DNA from: Symmetrospora coprosmae
Lineage: Eukaryota > Basidiomycota > Cystobasidiomycetes > Symmetrosporaceae
Assembly: GCA_008802785.1 (NCBI GenBank)
Contig: VUYT01000012.1
Location: 372,001 to 436,000, forward strand
Reading direction: 5' to 3'
DNA: 64,000 bases
Part shown: piece after piece, positions 45,357 through 55,175 of the stretch
How positions within the stretch are numbered: position 1 is the first letter of the stretch
How the letters are laid out: every line of letters begins with the position of its first letter
Made by a program: the position numbers and the translations under genes
The notes under the pieces: model-generated
What the model was told of the DNA's origin: nothing
Databases searched by the model: none
Seen by the model: the letters and a program-made list of their open reading frames with translations, nothing else

Positions 45357-47718
45357 ATGGCCTCCACTATTGCAAGCACGAGTCAGAGCAGCGGTGGCAG
45401 CAGCGCTGTCGGATCTGCCTCTGCCTCTGCCTCTGCGTCCACCTCGACCACGGTGGCGCCGTTCACCTCGTTCAGCTCGTACATTGACTCTCGGATCCTG
45501 CGCGCGCTGTCCTCGCTGGGCTACACGCATCCTACACCGGTGCAGTCGCACGTCTTCCCGCTCGCCATCTCGGAGAACAAGGACATCCTCGCCCGCGCGA
45601 GGACAGGTTCAGGCAAGACGTACGCCTACGCCATCCCGGCCATCCAAAAAATCATCAATGTCCGCAAAGCGCTTGATGGCGGGTTCACGGGCAACGAGGA
45701 CTGGCTGACCACGCGCGTCCTCATCCTCGTGCCCACGAGGGAGCTCGCGGAGCAGGTCGCTTCCCACATTCGCCTGCTGTGCGGCGCCTTGAGAGAGCAG
45801 GATGAGATCAGGATCGCAAACATTGCGGGCGGAGCGGGAGCAGCAGGAACGAGCAAGGGAGCATCTGACAAGACTCAGAGGTGGGTCTATCCCACTGGAC
45901 AGCTTCCATTCAAGAAGCTCCCTGATGACTGTGTCTCCCTCCCCCGCGCAGACTCGCTCTGGCCGACCGACCCGACATTGTCATTGCGACGCCTTCGCGA
46001 GCCCTGGTACACCTGCGATCTGGATCGCTGCAGCTCAATCTCCTTGAATGCCTCATCATCGACGAGGCAGACCTCATTCTGTCGTACGGCCATTCGTCTG
46101 ACGATATTCGCTCCATCCTGTCTGGTGGCTCCAGCTCAAGTACGAGCACCTCGGCAGCGCCGTCAACATCAGCATCAACCGGAAGTTGGTCACTCCCGGC
46201 CGTATACCAGTCCTTCCTCATGTCGGCCACCCTGACCGGCGAGGTCGACGAGCTCAAGTCTGTCGTCCTCCGCAATCCAGTCACAATAAAGCTGTCGGAC
46301 GCTCAGTCGGCCGGAGGAGGCGCGAGTGGTGCATCAGCAGCAGGAGGTGGGCTCACCCAGTACTCCATCCGTACGACCGAGGACGACAAGTTCCTTCTCA
46401 TCTACGTCATCCTCAAGCTCAAGCTCGTTAAAGGCAAAGTCCTCGTTTTTGTCAACGACACCGACCGCGGATACAGGCTCAAGCTCTTCCTCGAGCGCTT
46501 CGGCATTCGCTCTGGCGTTCTCAACGCCGAACTGCCGTTCAACTCGCGATATCACGCAGTGCAGGAATTCAACCGGGGCGTCTTCAACTACCTCATTGCT
46601 ACGGATGAGAGCGGGTTGGAGGGTCTCGAGAAGGACGAGGATGACGAAGAGTCAGAAGTAGAGGGGGAAAGGAAGCAAAGCAAGAGCCAGCGTGAGTCGC
46701 TTTCAACCCGAGCTGAGCTGTGGTACAAAGGCACTCACTAATTCCTGGTCGTCAACCCCTGGACACAGTCATTTCGACCCAGATGGACAATGAGGAAGAT
46801 GCGGACGAGGTGGCGGAGGACGATGATGCGATCGGGGTCACTGGCCGCAAGCGAAAAGCAGCGGATGACAGTCCGGCACCACGCAGCAAAAGCAAAAAGA
46901 AGCGCAAGGCGCAGTACAACAAGACAACCTCGGCGACTGAGTACGGCGTAACGCGCGGCATTGACTTTGTCGACGTAGCGTGCGTCATCAACTTTGATCT
47001 GCCCGCGTCGTCGCGGAGCTACACGCACCGCATCGGGCGGACGGCTCGAGCCGGGCGCTCCGGGATGTCACTCTCATTCGTTGTGCCGCGGGCGCAATGG
47101 GGGCCATCGAAACAGCGCGGTGGTTTCGATACATCTCTCAAGAGCGCCAAGCGCGACGAGAAGATCTGGAAGCGCATTGAGCGGGATCAGCGCGCTGCGG
47201 GAGTGCTCACGGGGCCGAACGCCGGGAGTGGCAGCAGCGCATCTGGCGGACTGCAAGAGTACCGCTTCGACATGACACAGGTCGAAGGGTTCAGGTACCG
47301 CATGGAGGACGCTCTGCGCTCCGTAACACGGGCCAGCGTGCGCGAGGCACGGATCAAGGAGATCAAGAACGAGGTGCTCAACTCGGAGAAGCTCAAGGCG
47401 CATTTTGAGGACAATCCGAAGGACCTCGAGTTCCTGAAGCATGACAAGCCCATTGCAGGGCCGGGCGGCTCCAGGACCAACTCGAAGCACATGAAGCATG
47501 TCCCTTCGTACCTCATGCCGAGGATTGCGCCCGTAGGTGGGGCGACAGCATCTTCGTCGGCGGACGTGGCAGAAGGAGCGCCTGTGCCAGCTACAAAGTC
47601 CAGCAGCGTGCCTCTGCGCAAGAAGAACGCAAAGGATAAGCGAGGCGGGCAGAAGGGTGGCAAAGGCTTCCAGAAGGGCAAGAAGGCCGACCCTCTGAAG
47701 AGCTTCAGGAGAAAGTAG
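45357..47718 (+). CDS. DBP9: DEAD-box RNA helicase Dbp9 (DDX56-like, 60S ribosome biogenesis)
   Basis: Three exons, with introns at about 45879-45951 and 46694-46772. Nucleolar ATP-dependent RNA helicase for large-subunit rRNA processing. Motifs: [10 protein letters not shown] (Q motif), ARTGSGKT (I), PTRELAEQ (Ia), IIDEADLI (II, DEAD), MSATL (III), VFVND (IV region), YLIATDE (V region) and [10 protein letters not shown] (VI). An acidic and basic insertion (~90 residues, with KRKAADD and KKKRKAQ) sits between motifs V and the GIDFVDV segment, as in Dbp9/DDX56 relatives, and here contains the last intron. The C-terminus is Lys/Gly-rich and ends DPLKSFRRK. Start chosen at MASTIAS; the frame is open upstream but lacks a conserved extension. 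Confidence 0.93.
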
Positions 47719-48157
47719 GCACTCTCAAGGCCTTTTGCCTCCTCTGACGTCCGCTTCGATCCCATCATCTCCGTCATTCGGCTTTTCTGCCTATATCTCT
47801 CTTGGTTGTTGTCACACTATCGTAGCAACGACGTCGCTACGACCGCTTGACAGCAATCTGGTCGAGCCAAGGGCACTGACAGCCTGGCCCGTTCTGCGGA
47901 GTGACTCACCCAGGGCATACGGAGCACAGCCGGGACGCGGCCAAATTCCGCCTGCCCGACCGTTCAACCTCCGCAGCGACAAACAGCGAGTGTCAAATAT
48001 GGCCATGGGCACTCCCTTGCAGGCCCAAGGCCGCCAAACGACATGCAGTATCGAGCGGACTTGCTGCTTCTGCTTTTGCCCGGATTGGGGGCTTTTGATT
48101 GCTCGTACCCACCCATCCCGCAGCTCCGATATCGGTCCAAACCGGCGCTCCCTCGAT
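47719..48157. other. Intergenic region upstream of the GT31 gene
   Basis: 439 bases. The frame of the next gene is open through most of it with possible earlier ATGs (for example at 48002), so the start of that protein could lie further upstream. Confidence 0.4.
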
Positions 48158-49609
48158 ATGATGCGCCCTTCTACTGCCACACCAAGGAGCGTGTTCTCAT
48201 CGCGCGCTGGACTCCTGACCTCCCGCGGGGGCCGTCCGCGTCTCAGTCCGATCCGCATCCCTCTCCTCCGCAGTCCGCCCATCACACCTGCCTTCCGCCC
48301 TTCCATGCCTCGACTTTCGCGCGTCGTCCGCCTCCTCGGCAAGCTAGCGGATCCTCGCGTTCTACTACTGCTCTCCATCTTCCTGCTCTACCGCTACGTC
48401 TTGCCCAACTTCAGCGATCTCGTCGAGATGGTCGAGGACACATCGAAGCCGAGCACCTTCTTCCATAACGTCCAGCTCGGCGTGAGAGGCTACATTCTGA
48501 GGCCTTGGCGGCTGCCAGTCAAGTACCGGCTCGAGACAGGCGCGACCAAGCAGATTGTGCGTCATCAGCGGATACCAGAGCTGCGGGACGGACCGCGACC
48601 AGCTTCGTACGGTTGTATGACAGGTCCAGAGAACCCGCTGGTGTTCATTGGTGTCTTCACCACAGCGGCAAAAGCGGAACGCCGTGATCTCTTGCGCAAG
48701 TCAGAGAAGCCTATTGCAGGCATGGTGGATGGTAGCCGGGTTGAATTCAAGTTCATCGTCGGCATGTCGCAGAACGAGACTGAGCGTGCGATGGTGCAGG
48801 AGGAGACGGAGCTGTACGATGATATCGTCCAGCTGGAGATGAAAGAGAATATGAACGAGGGCAAGACGTACGCGTTCTATCGCTATCTCGCCACGAGGCA
48901 GGAACCGACGCCCCAGTTCGCCTTCAAGGTGGATGACGATGTGAGCTGCGCGTGACCCAACAACAGCACCATCTGGGAGCTCGACACTGACTGCGCCTCT
49001 TCTCAGGCATTAATCGTCCTGCCAAACCTGGTAAAGTTGCTCGACACGCTTAGCTGCACCGACAACGTTTATATTGGTAGCTGCATCGGTGAGCTAGTCA
49101 GAGACATACGCCCCTGTCTACAAGGCCTGACGTGTCATGGTTATACGCCCACAGACTATAGCTGCGGGATGTCCCGGGGCTACGAGTACTACTTTACCGG
49201 GATGGCGTACGGGTTGTCTGCGCCGCTTTTCCAGTGGATCGGAAATACCAATCTTCGTCCGCGACAACTGCGAGGTATGGAGGATGTCCAGACAGCACGC
49301 TATCTCCTAAACTTGCGCGAGGATGGGTCGGAACCGCTCACTCGTCTCAACCTCGACGGACGCATGGGCGATTGGCGGTACTGGAATGGGGAGGAGTGGC
49401 AGTTCGACCCGAGCACCGTCATTGCCATCCACGGCATGAAGACGGCACCGACTCTCAACAAGATCATCCAGCGTTTGGGAAGTGGTCGAGGTCTGGATGG
49501 ACCGCGAAGGATTCAGGTTGTGCCGCCTGCAGGCAATGTGATCAAAGGCAGGCAAGCACCAAAGAAGATGATCAGGCGTGCGTATAGATTGTTCGCAAAG
49601 CCGAAGTAG
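48158..49609 (+). CDS. GT31-family glycosyltransferase (beta-1,3-galactosyltransferase-like), type II membrane
   Basis: Two exons, 48158-48940 and 49007-49609, 461 residues. A basic N-terminus precedes one membrane anchor (RVLLLLSIFLLYRYVLPNF) at about residues 65-85, giving a Golgi type II topology. The Galactosyl_T pattern follows: LVFIGVFTTAAKAERRDLLR, FKFIVGMS, ETELYDDIVQLEMKENMNEGK-type segment with KTYAFYRYL, and the metal-binding FKVDDD whose last Asp closes exon 1. After the intron are NVYIGSCIG and EYYFTGMAYGLS, then GMEDVQTARYL, the usual ED(V) acidic site. The donor is probably a UDP-sugar; acceptor unknown. Two adjacent ATGs (48158, 48161) are possible starts. Confidence 0.85.
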
Positions 49610-50020
49610 ACGTCTGCAGCGTCAGTATATAGCTGGGTCGGGGATGTCGAGTGTGGAAGCCATGGCCTTTTTCGAGTGTGTCGGCCGACTTCGTACATCT
49701 CCAGCGCCATCCACCGTACCTGCATAGGCTTTATCCCTGTGCATGTATCTCGCTGGCGACGAGCTGGCCGAAGATGCTGAGGTCAGAAGGACGCGTAGTC
49801 AGCCGGCACTGATCGCTGAGCGCTGAGCGCTGATCAGTGATTATTAATGAGGCGGAGTCGGGCGGAGCTTATCACCGAGAGCACGTGTACTTGTGATTCT
49901 CAAAAGGCTGGACCGGGGGTGGAGAGTGTCGATGACCTGTCTCATCCCTCTCAGTCTCCTCCTCTCTTTCCTCAGTAAAGCCACCTGCAATCCTGCCCCT
50001 CTCACTTGTAACAGCCAACC
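49610..50020. other. Intergenic region upstream of SDR copy 1
   Basis: 411 bases. Contains ACGCGT at 49791 and a strong inverted repeat at 49807-49839, listed separately. Confidence 0.5.
49807..49839. promoter_or_regulatory. 33-base palindrome with internal tandem AGCGCTG units
   Basis: CACTGATC at 49807-49814 is the exact reverse complement of GATCAGTG at 49832-49839. Between them lies GCTGAGCGCTGAGCGCT, itself a repeat of GCTGAGC. It is 180 bases upstream of the first dehydrogenase start and is followed by AT-rich TTATTAATGA. It may be a dimeric transcription-factor site or, less likely, a hairpin terminator of the preceding gene. Confidence 0.4.
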
Positions 50021-51357
50021 ATGGACTTCTCCTTCATCAAGCGCCACCTCACCTCCAACTTCGAGGCTCCGAACGTTGATCTCTCAGGACGGACCTGCCT
50101 GGTGACGGGGACGACCGTTGGGACGTGAGTCGCAGTGCCCCGAAGATTCGGAAGTGCCAGCTTGTTGCTAGATCTTGCCGCCACTCGAATAGACTCGGCT
50201 ACGAAGCTGCGCTCCATTACGCTCGCAAGAATCCCGCTCGCCTCATCCTAGCATCACGCAGCCAGGCGAAAGGCGATGCCGCCATTGCTGCCATCCAGCG
50301 CACCCTACCGGACTTTAAAGGCAGGATAGAGTTCTGGTCCCTGGACATGTCGAGCTTCGACTCTGTCAGGGCCTTCTCCGACAGGCTACAGGAGCTGGAC
50401 AGGCTCGATGCGATAGTGTGGGTGGCCGTTGTGCTGGTCTGCTGCGACCAGGCTCGACTCTCCCGAGGGCAGCATACTGACATGGCGTCCCTGCTTCTTT
50501 AGCCTCAATGCCGGTGTTGCTCACTTCAGCTGGGTGGAGACCGACGAGGGCTACGAGGACACGTGAGGTTGTTCAAGACCCTCATGCCCTCCTCGGCCTT
50601 TGCTGACATTAGTTGCTTGTCGCTACTTTCAGCCTGCAGATCAATGTCATCTCGACTGGACTCATCGCCCTCCGAGCGCTGCCGGTTCTTAGCAAGACCG
50701 CGGACCTGCTTGGAGACAAGACCCTCAAGCCGCACCTGGTCATTGTCGCTTCTGAGGTCCACGAGTGGGCCAAGCTGGCTCAGCAGGATCAGCCTAACAT
50801 CATCGAAGCGCTGAACAAGAAGGAGAAGGCCACCGTGCAGGACACCTACAACATCTCGAAGCGTGAGTTGCGACTTGGACCAGACTGCGGTGCCTTGCGA
50901 GACCCAGTGATCGAAGGCGCCTTTCCAATCCGCAGTCCTAGACGTCTTCATGGCCCGCGAGATCGCAAAGCTCTCTGCGGCTTCCAAGGTCATCGTGACG
51001 TCAGTCAACCCTGGACTCTGCAAATCAGAGCTGCGGGACGACCTTCCCCGCCCGATTGCTGCGTGAGTCGGCTCTGGCATCTCGAGCTCGACGAGCACTC
51101 GGCTGAAGTGCTCTGACTCTCAATTGGAAAGTCTCTTCAACTGGATCGCCTGGTCGACCGAGTTTGGCGCTCGGAACTTCCTCTATGCGGGTGTTGCGGA
51201 CGTCACATCGGGAGCCTACGTCTCGAACTGCCAGGAGACCCAGCCAGCAGCTTTCGTCACCTCCGAGAAAGGCACCAAGATCCAGAAGCAGACGTTCAGC
51301 GAGCTCTCGAGTATTTGGCGCACAATTGACCCAAAGGTCGACTCCCTCTTGGCGTGA
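50021..51357 (+). CDS. Short-chain dehydrogenase/reductase, tandem copy 1
   Basis: NAD(P)-dependent SDR of the classical/retinol-dehydrogenase-like type. Exons begin at 50021; the first intron is 50125-50192 and five more follow. Motifs: LSGRTCLVTGTTVG then LGYEAALH across intron 1 (TGxxxGxG nucleotide-binding loop, here TGTTVGTLG), RLILASRSQ (cofactor specificity, basic residues favour NADP), WSLDMSSFDSV, LNAGVAHF (NAG motif), YNISK (catalytic YxxxK), VNPGLCKSEL. The C-terminal ~75 residues (FNWIAWSTEFGARNFLYAG onwards) are well conserved in all three copies. About 330 residues, no signal peptide. Substrate unknown. Copies 2 and 3 follow in the same orientation. Confidence 0.87.
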
Positions 51358-51817
51358 CTGTGCTCGCTTCCTCTCAGCATCGCCGGTTTTCGTCGGCCGG
51401 ACCCATCTCTCAGGTGCCTGTATCAGTGTTGTGTGCGACTCAGGTGAGAGCAGTACACCAATCCTTCTGTATACACCATGCCGTCGAACGGCGTGCGCAT
51501 CTGTACATGTGGCGACCGCACGCGCCTCTGCCCATTTGACATGGCGGCTTCCGAAGCGGCCTCGGCAGCCCTTTGTTTGGGTAAACGGATGGCCGAAGCG
51601 GCCGCGTGGTCAGCTTGGAGATGACTCACGACCGATAGCTCTGCGCTTACTTCATCCCCCATCGCCGAATGCAAGACCGCGGGTACTTTCTGCAGTACAA
51701 AAGGAGCCTCGAGGTGTACTGTCTTTCTGCTCCTCTATCCTCACATTGCCAGCACCAGAACTTGTTCCACACGCCAGCGCTCCCCTACACACATCCAATT
51801 CTCTCCATCCACTCATT
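51358..51817. promoter_or_regulatory. Spacer between SDR copies 1 and 2, with repeated CCGAAGCGGCC
   Basis: The 11-base CCGAAGCGGCC occurs at 51551-51561 and again at 51593-51603, 42 bases apart. CCG and CGG half-sites flanking a short spacer are typical of fungal Zn2Cys6 activators. No gene recognised in the spacer. Confidence 0.4.
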
Positions 51818-53066
51818 ATGGCTCTAGCCTTCCTCAAGCGCCACATCACCGCTAATTTCCAAGTGCCAGATGTCGACCTCTCCGGCCGGACCTATGTCGT
51901 CACTGGCACGACTGTCGGATCTCTGGGCTTTGAGGGAGCTCTTCACTTCGCGCGAAAGAACCCGGCCCGACTCATCTTGACCTCGCGCAGCCAGTCAAAG
52001 GGAGATACTGCAATCGAAGCCATCCGCTCGGCTCTTCCAGACTTCGTCGGCAAGCTTGAAGTCTGGCTTCTAGACATGTCGAGCTTCGCCAGCGTGAAGG
52101 CCTTCTCGGACAGGCTAGATGGGCTAGACAGGCTGGATGGCATCGTGTCAGTCCCTTTTCGGCACATTGGCTTCGGATTGGCCAACCTGCTGACAGTCAC
52201 CTTCGTTTCATCGGGACAGCCTGAATGCAGGAGTGTACTGGGAAAGCTGGGCAGTGACCGCAGAGGGATATGAAGAGACGTGAGCGCTTAGCCTCATAAA
52301 AGTGCATCTCGCTCGGCTATATGATCACTGACGTTCTCTGCCTCTCAAGTCTGCAAATCAACGTCATCGCTACCGGTCTTCTGGCCCTGCGGGCACTGCC
52401 CGTCCTCAGCAAGACCGCCGATCTTCCCGGGGACAAATCTCTAAAGCCACATCTCGTCATTGTCGCTTCCGATGTCCACACATGGGCCAAGCTCGCTCAG
52501 CAAGACGAGGCCAACATCATCGAGGCTTTGAACACTGAGGAGAAGGCCACTTTCAAGGAGACCTACAATATCTCGAAGCGTGAGCTGCATTTGCGTCTTT
52601 GATCAGAAGCAGCAAACACACTCTAATAATGACCTTGCTGCACAGTGCTGGACATCTTCACGGCACGCGAGATAGCTAAGCTGCGTGCTGCAGCCAAAGT
52701 GATCGTGACAGCCCCAAGCCCGGGTTTGTGCAAGTCAGATCTTCGCGGAGATATGCCTCGCATGGCTGCAGTGTGAGTCCAGCCATCAGACTCTGCTACA
52801 CGGAAACGAGTGCTGAAGGACCTCCTCAACTGCCACGCAGAATCTGCGACTGGATCGCCTGGTCCACCGAGTTCGGCGCGCGCAACTATCTCTATGCCGG
52901 AGTCGCAGACGTCAGTTCGGGCTCCTACATTTCGGAGTGTGAGGAGACCCCTCCTTCGTCGTACGTCCTGTCTGCGAAGGGCGAGCAGGTTCAGAGACAA
53001 GTCTTTGGCGAGCTCTCTGCCATCTGGCGCAAGATAGACCCGAAGGTCGAGGCCATTCTGGCGTGA
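51818..53066 (+). CDS. Short-chain dehydrogenase/reductase, tandem copy 2 (first intron lost)
   Basis: Paralogue of the flanking copies. The nucleotide-binding loop TGTTVGSLGFEGALHF is read without interruption at 51905-51945, whereas copies 1 and 3 both have an intron exactly between the Gly-Ser/Thr and Leu-Gly codons. The remaining introns are at the same sites (after DGIV, before LNAGVYW; after EGYEET; after YNISK; after GDMPRMAA). Catalytic motifs NAG and YNISK are intact; the second cofactor residue region reads RLILTSRSQSKGD. C-terminal domain is full length and ends AILA. Function as for copy 1: an oxidoreductase of unknown substrate. Confidence 0.87.
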
Positions 53067-53481
53067 TGCCTGCCATCTGACGCGCGAGCTAGCTCATCGT
53101 AGACCCTTCACTTCAGTCTGGTACATGCAGCAGATGCAACGACTCGAGTCATAATTCCCTGATCGTTTCGTGACCACTCTACTTGCTGACATTTCTCGTG
53201 ATGGCTGCCGGACCGGCGTCGCCCGCCCGAGCCCTCCTTTGCTTTGACAGCCGGTTCAGAAGCGGATCGCGTGAGGACAAGGGACGCGTAGCCGTCCGGC
53301 AGACCGCCATACAAGGCCGACCAAGGCCGATATCGCCGACAGCGCCGATAGAGCGGAAGTCCAACGCCGACAATCCTTGGCCTTTTAAGCCTCTACGCTG
53401 GCTCGTGTCGTCGCCCTTCCTCCTGTCATCGCATCCTTGCTCCATCAACGTACACTTATAAACCTCCCTTCACTGCTGAAC
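53067..53481. other. Spacer between SDR copies 2 and 3
   Basis: 415 bases with a cluster of GCCGA/CGGC words at about 53310-53375 (AAGGCCGA twice, CGCCGA three times) and a TATAAA at 53457-53462 lying only 20 bases before the ATG. No gene recognised. Confidence 0.45.
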
Positions 53482-54828
53482 ATGGCCCTCGCTTTCTTCA
53501 AGCGCCACTACACTGCCAAATTCGAGATTCCTAATGTCGACCTGTCTGGCCGTACTTGTTTGATTACGGGTACAACAGTCGGAAGGTAGCTCTACTCCCT
53601 GTACATCATGTGCGCTGGCGACACGATGCTGATACAGTGAGCGCTGGTCTGTCTGCAGCCTGGGCTACGAGGGAGCTCTGCACTTCGCCAGAAAGAACCC
53701 TGCCCGCCTCATCCTAACCTGCCGAAATCAGGCAAAGGGCGATGATACCATCGCTGCAATCCGCTCGACCGTGCCATCTTACAAGGGCATCCTCGAGTGC
53801 TGGAATCTGGACATGAGTTCTTTCGATTCTGTGAGGGCTTTTTCGGACAGACTAGATGGACTCGACAGACTGGATGCCATCACGTAGGTCTTGGCGCAGT
53901 ACCTGTCAGTCAACTGTGTCTGAATGCGTGCGTGTTACTAAGCTATCCTCTGCTTGATCCGTTCTGATCAGCCTCAACGCCGGCGTCTACCACGAAGCCT
54001 GGGTGGAAACGAACGAAGGCTTTGAAAACACGTAAGTAGTAAGATTCACAGCTTCTCTCGATCTGCTGGAGAGGCTGTGCTGATCCTTCACACTTACACA
54101 CATGCAGCCTCCAGATCAACGTCATCGCCACGGGTCTTCTTGCTCTTCGTGCGCTCCCGGTCCTCGGCAGGACCGCCAACCTGCCTGGCGATAAGAGCAT
54201 CAAGCCGCATCTTGCCATTGTCTCCTCTGATCTCCACATCTTCGCCAAGTTTCCTCAGCAGAAGGAGCCCAACATCATCGCGGCACTCAATGTCGAAGAG
54301 AAGGCTGTTCACAAGGAGACTTACAACACCTCCAAGCGTAAGTGTGCACTTCTACCTTCAACCCGGTGATCCGAGGACACCCGCTCACATCCACGTCATT
54401 TGCTTGACGGACCAGTCCTGGACCTGTTCATCGCGCGCGAGATGGCAAAGCTCCCTGCAGCTTCCAAGGTCATTGTCACGGCCGTTAATCCTGGTCTTTG
54501 CAAGTCAGATTTCCGAGGCGACATGCCCAAAGCGGCCGCAGCGTGAGTGGACTGGCTGTACTTCTGCCTGACCAGCTCTCCCGGCTGATCCGTTGCGGTG
54601 ACCAGCTTCTGGAACTGGCTGGCCTGGCCCACCGAGTTCGGTACCCGCAACTTCCTTTACGCCTGCATTGCCGACGTCACGTCTCGTGCTGCAAGGAGAT
54701 GGCTCCATCGTCATTCGTTACCTCTACCAAGGGTGCCAAGATCCAGAAGCAGATCTTCGCAGAGCTCTCGATCATCTGGCAGCAGCTTGACCCGAAGGTG
54801 CAGGCTCTGCTGGCCTGAATTCCGTTGA
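53482..54828 (+). CDS. Short-chain dehydrogenase/reductase, tandem copy 3 (C-terminal frameshift)
   Basis: Third paralogue, with all introns including the first (53586-53658). Motifs: TVG then SLGYEGALHF across intron 1, RLILTCRNQAKGD, LNAGVYHEAW, YNTSK (catalytic) and VNPGLCKSDF. Relative to copies 1 and 2 it lacks 13 bases at 54680/54681, in the codons for the segment after ADVTS. As read, translation leaves the family frame there and ends at 54828; the original frame continues intact and conserved to a stop at 54818, coding KIQKQIFAELSIIW. The altered tail of ~50 residues is Arg/Ser-rich and unlike the family. Either the gene is recently damaged, the enzyme tolerates the change, or there is a sequence error. 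The 5' part is normal. Confidence 0.78.
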
Positions 54829-55175
54829 GTCGGTAGCATCGCGTTCGAGCCATCATCATATACGCGGGTAGTCGTGGTCTCAGCATGAGTCTCAGCCCTC
54901 AGCAATAGTCGCAGTCGCAGTCCTAGTCTCAGTCTCTAGTCTCAGTCACGAAGTCAGCATGTCGGAGTAGTCTTCAGCAATTCAGTTGAGCAGCGAAAGA
55001 CATGTCACGGCACCGGTGGGCTTCCGTCGCGGGAAGCCCTTTGACCGTTCGCCACCTTCGCCTTCGCGGGGCCTGCACCTGGGCATCCGCACGCGTCTCT
55101 TGCCCTCTCGCCTCGACAACACCCACGGCTTGGTACAGGCCCCTCCTAGGCTAACTCCGAGTAATTCAGCACGCA
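54829..55175. other. Intergenic region upstream of the S1/P1 nuclease gene
   Basis: 347 bases. Apart from the AGTCNC repeat, nothing recognised. Confidence 0.5.
54877..54955. repeat. Degenerate AGTCNC hexamer repeat
   Basis: About a dozen loose copies of AGTCTC/AGTCGC/AGTCCT-type words in tandem just downstream of SDR copy 3. Simple-sequence origin is likely. Confidence 0.6.

Noticed and set aside
53457-53462. TATAAA as promoter TATA box of dehydrogenase copy 3
   Set aside because: It is only 20 bases before the ATG, which would put the transcription start inside the coding sequence.
54877-54955. CRISPR-like or structured repeat array
   Set aside because: Units are six bases, degenerate and without spacers; simple-sequence slippage explains it.
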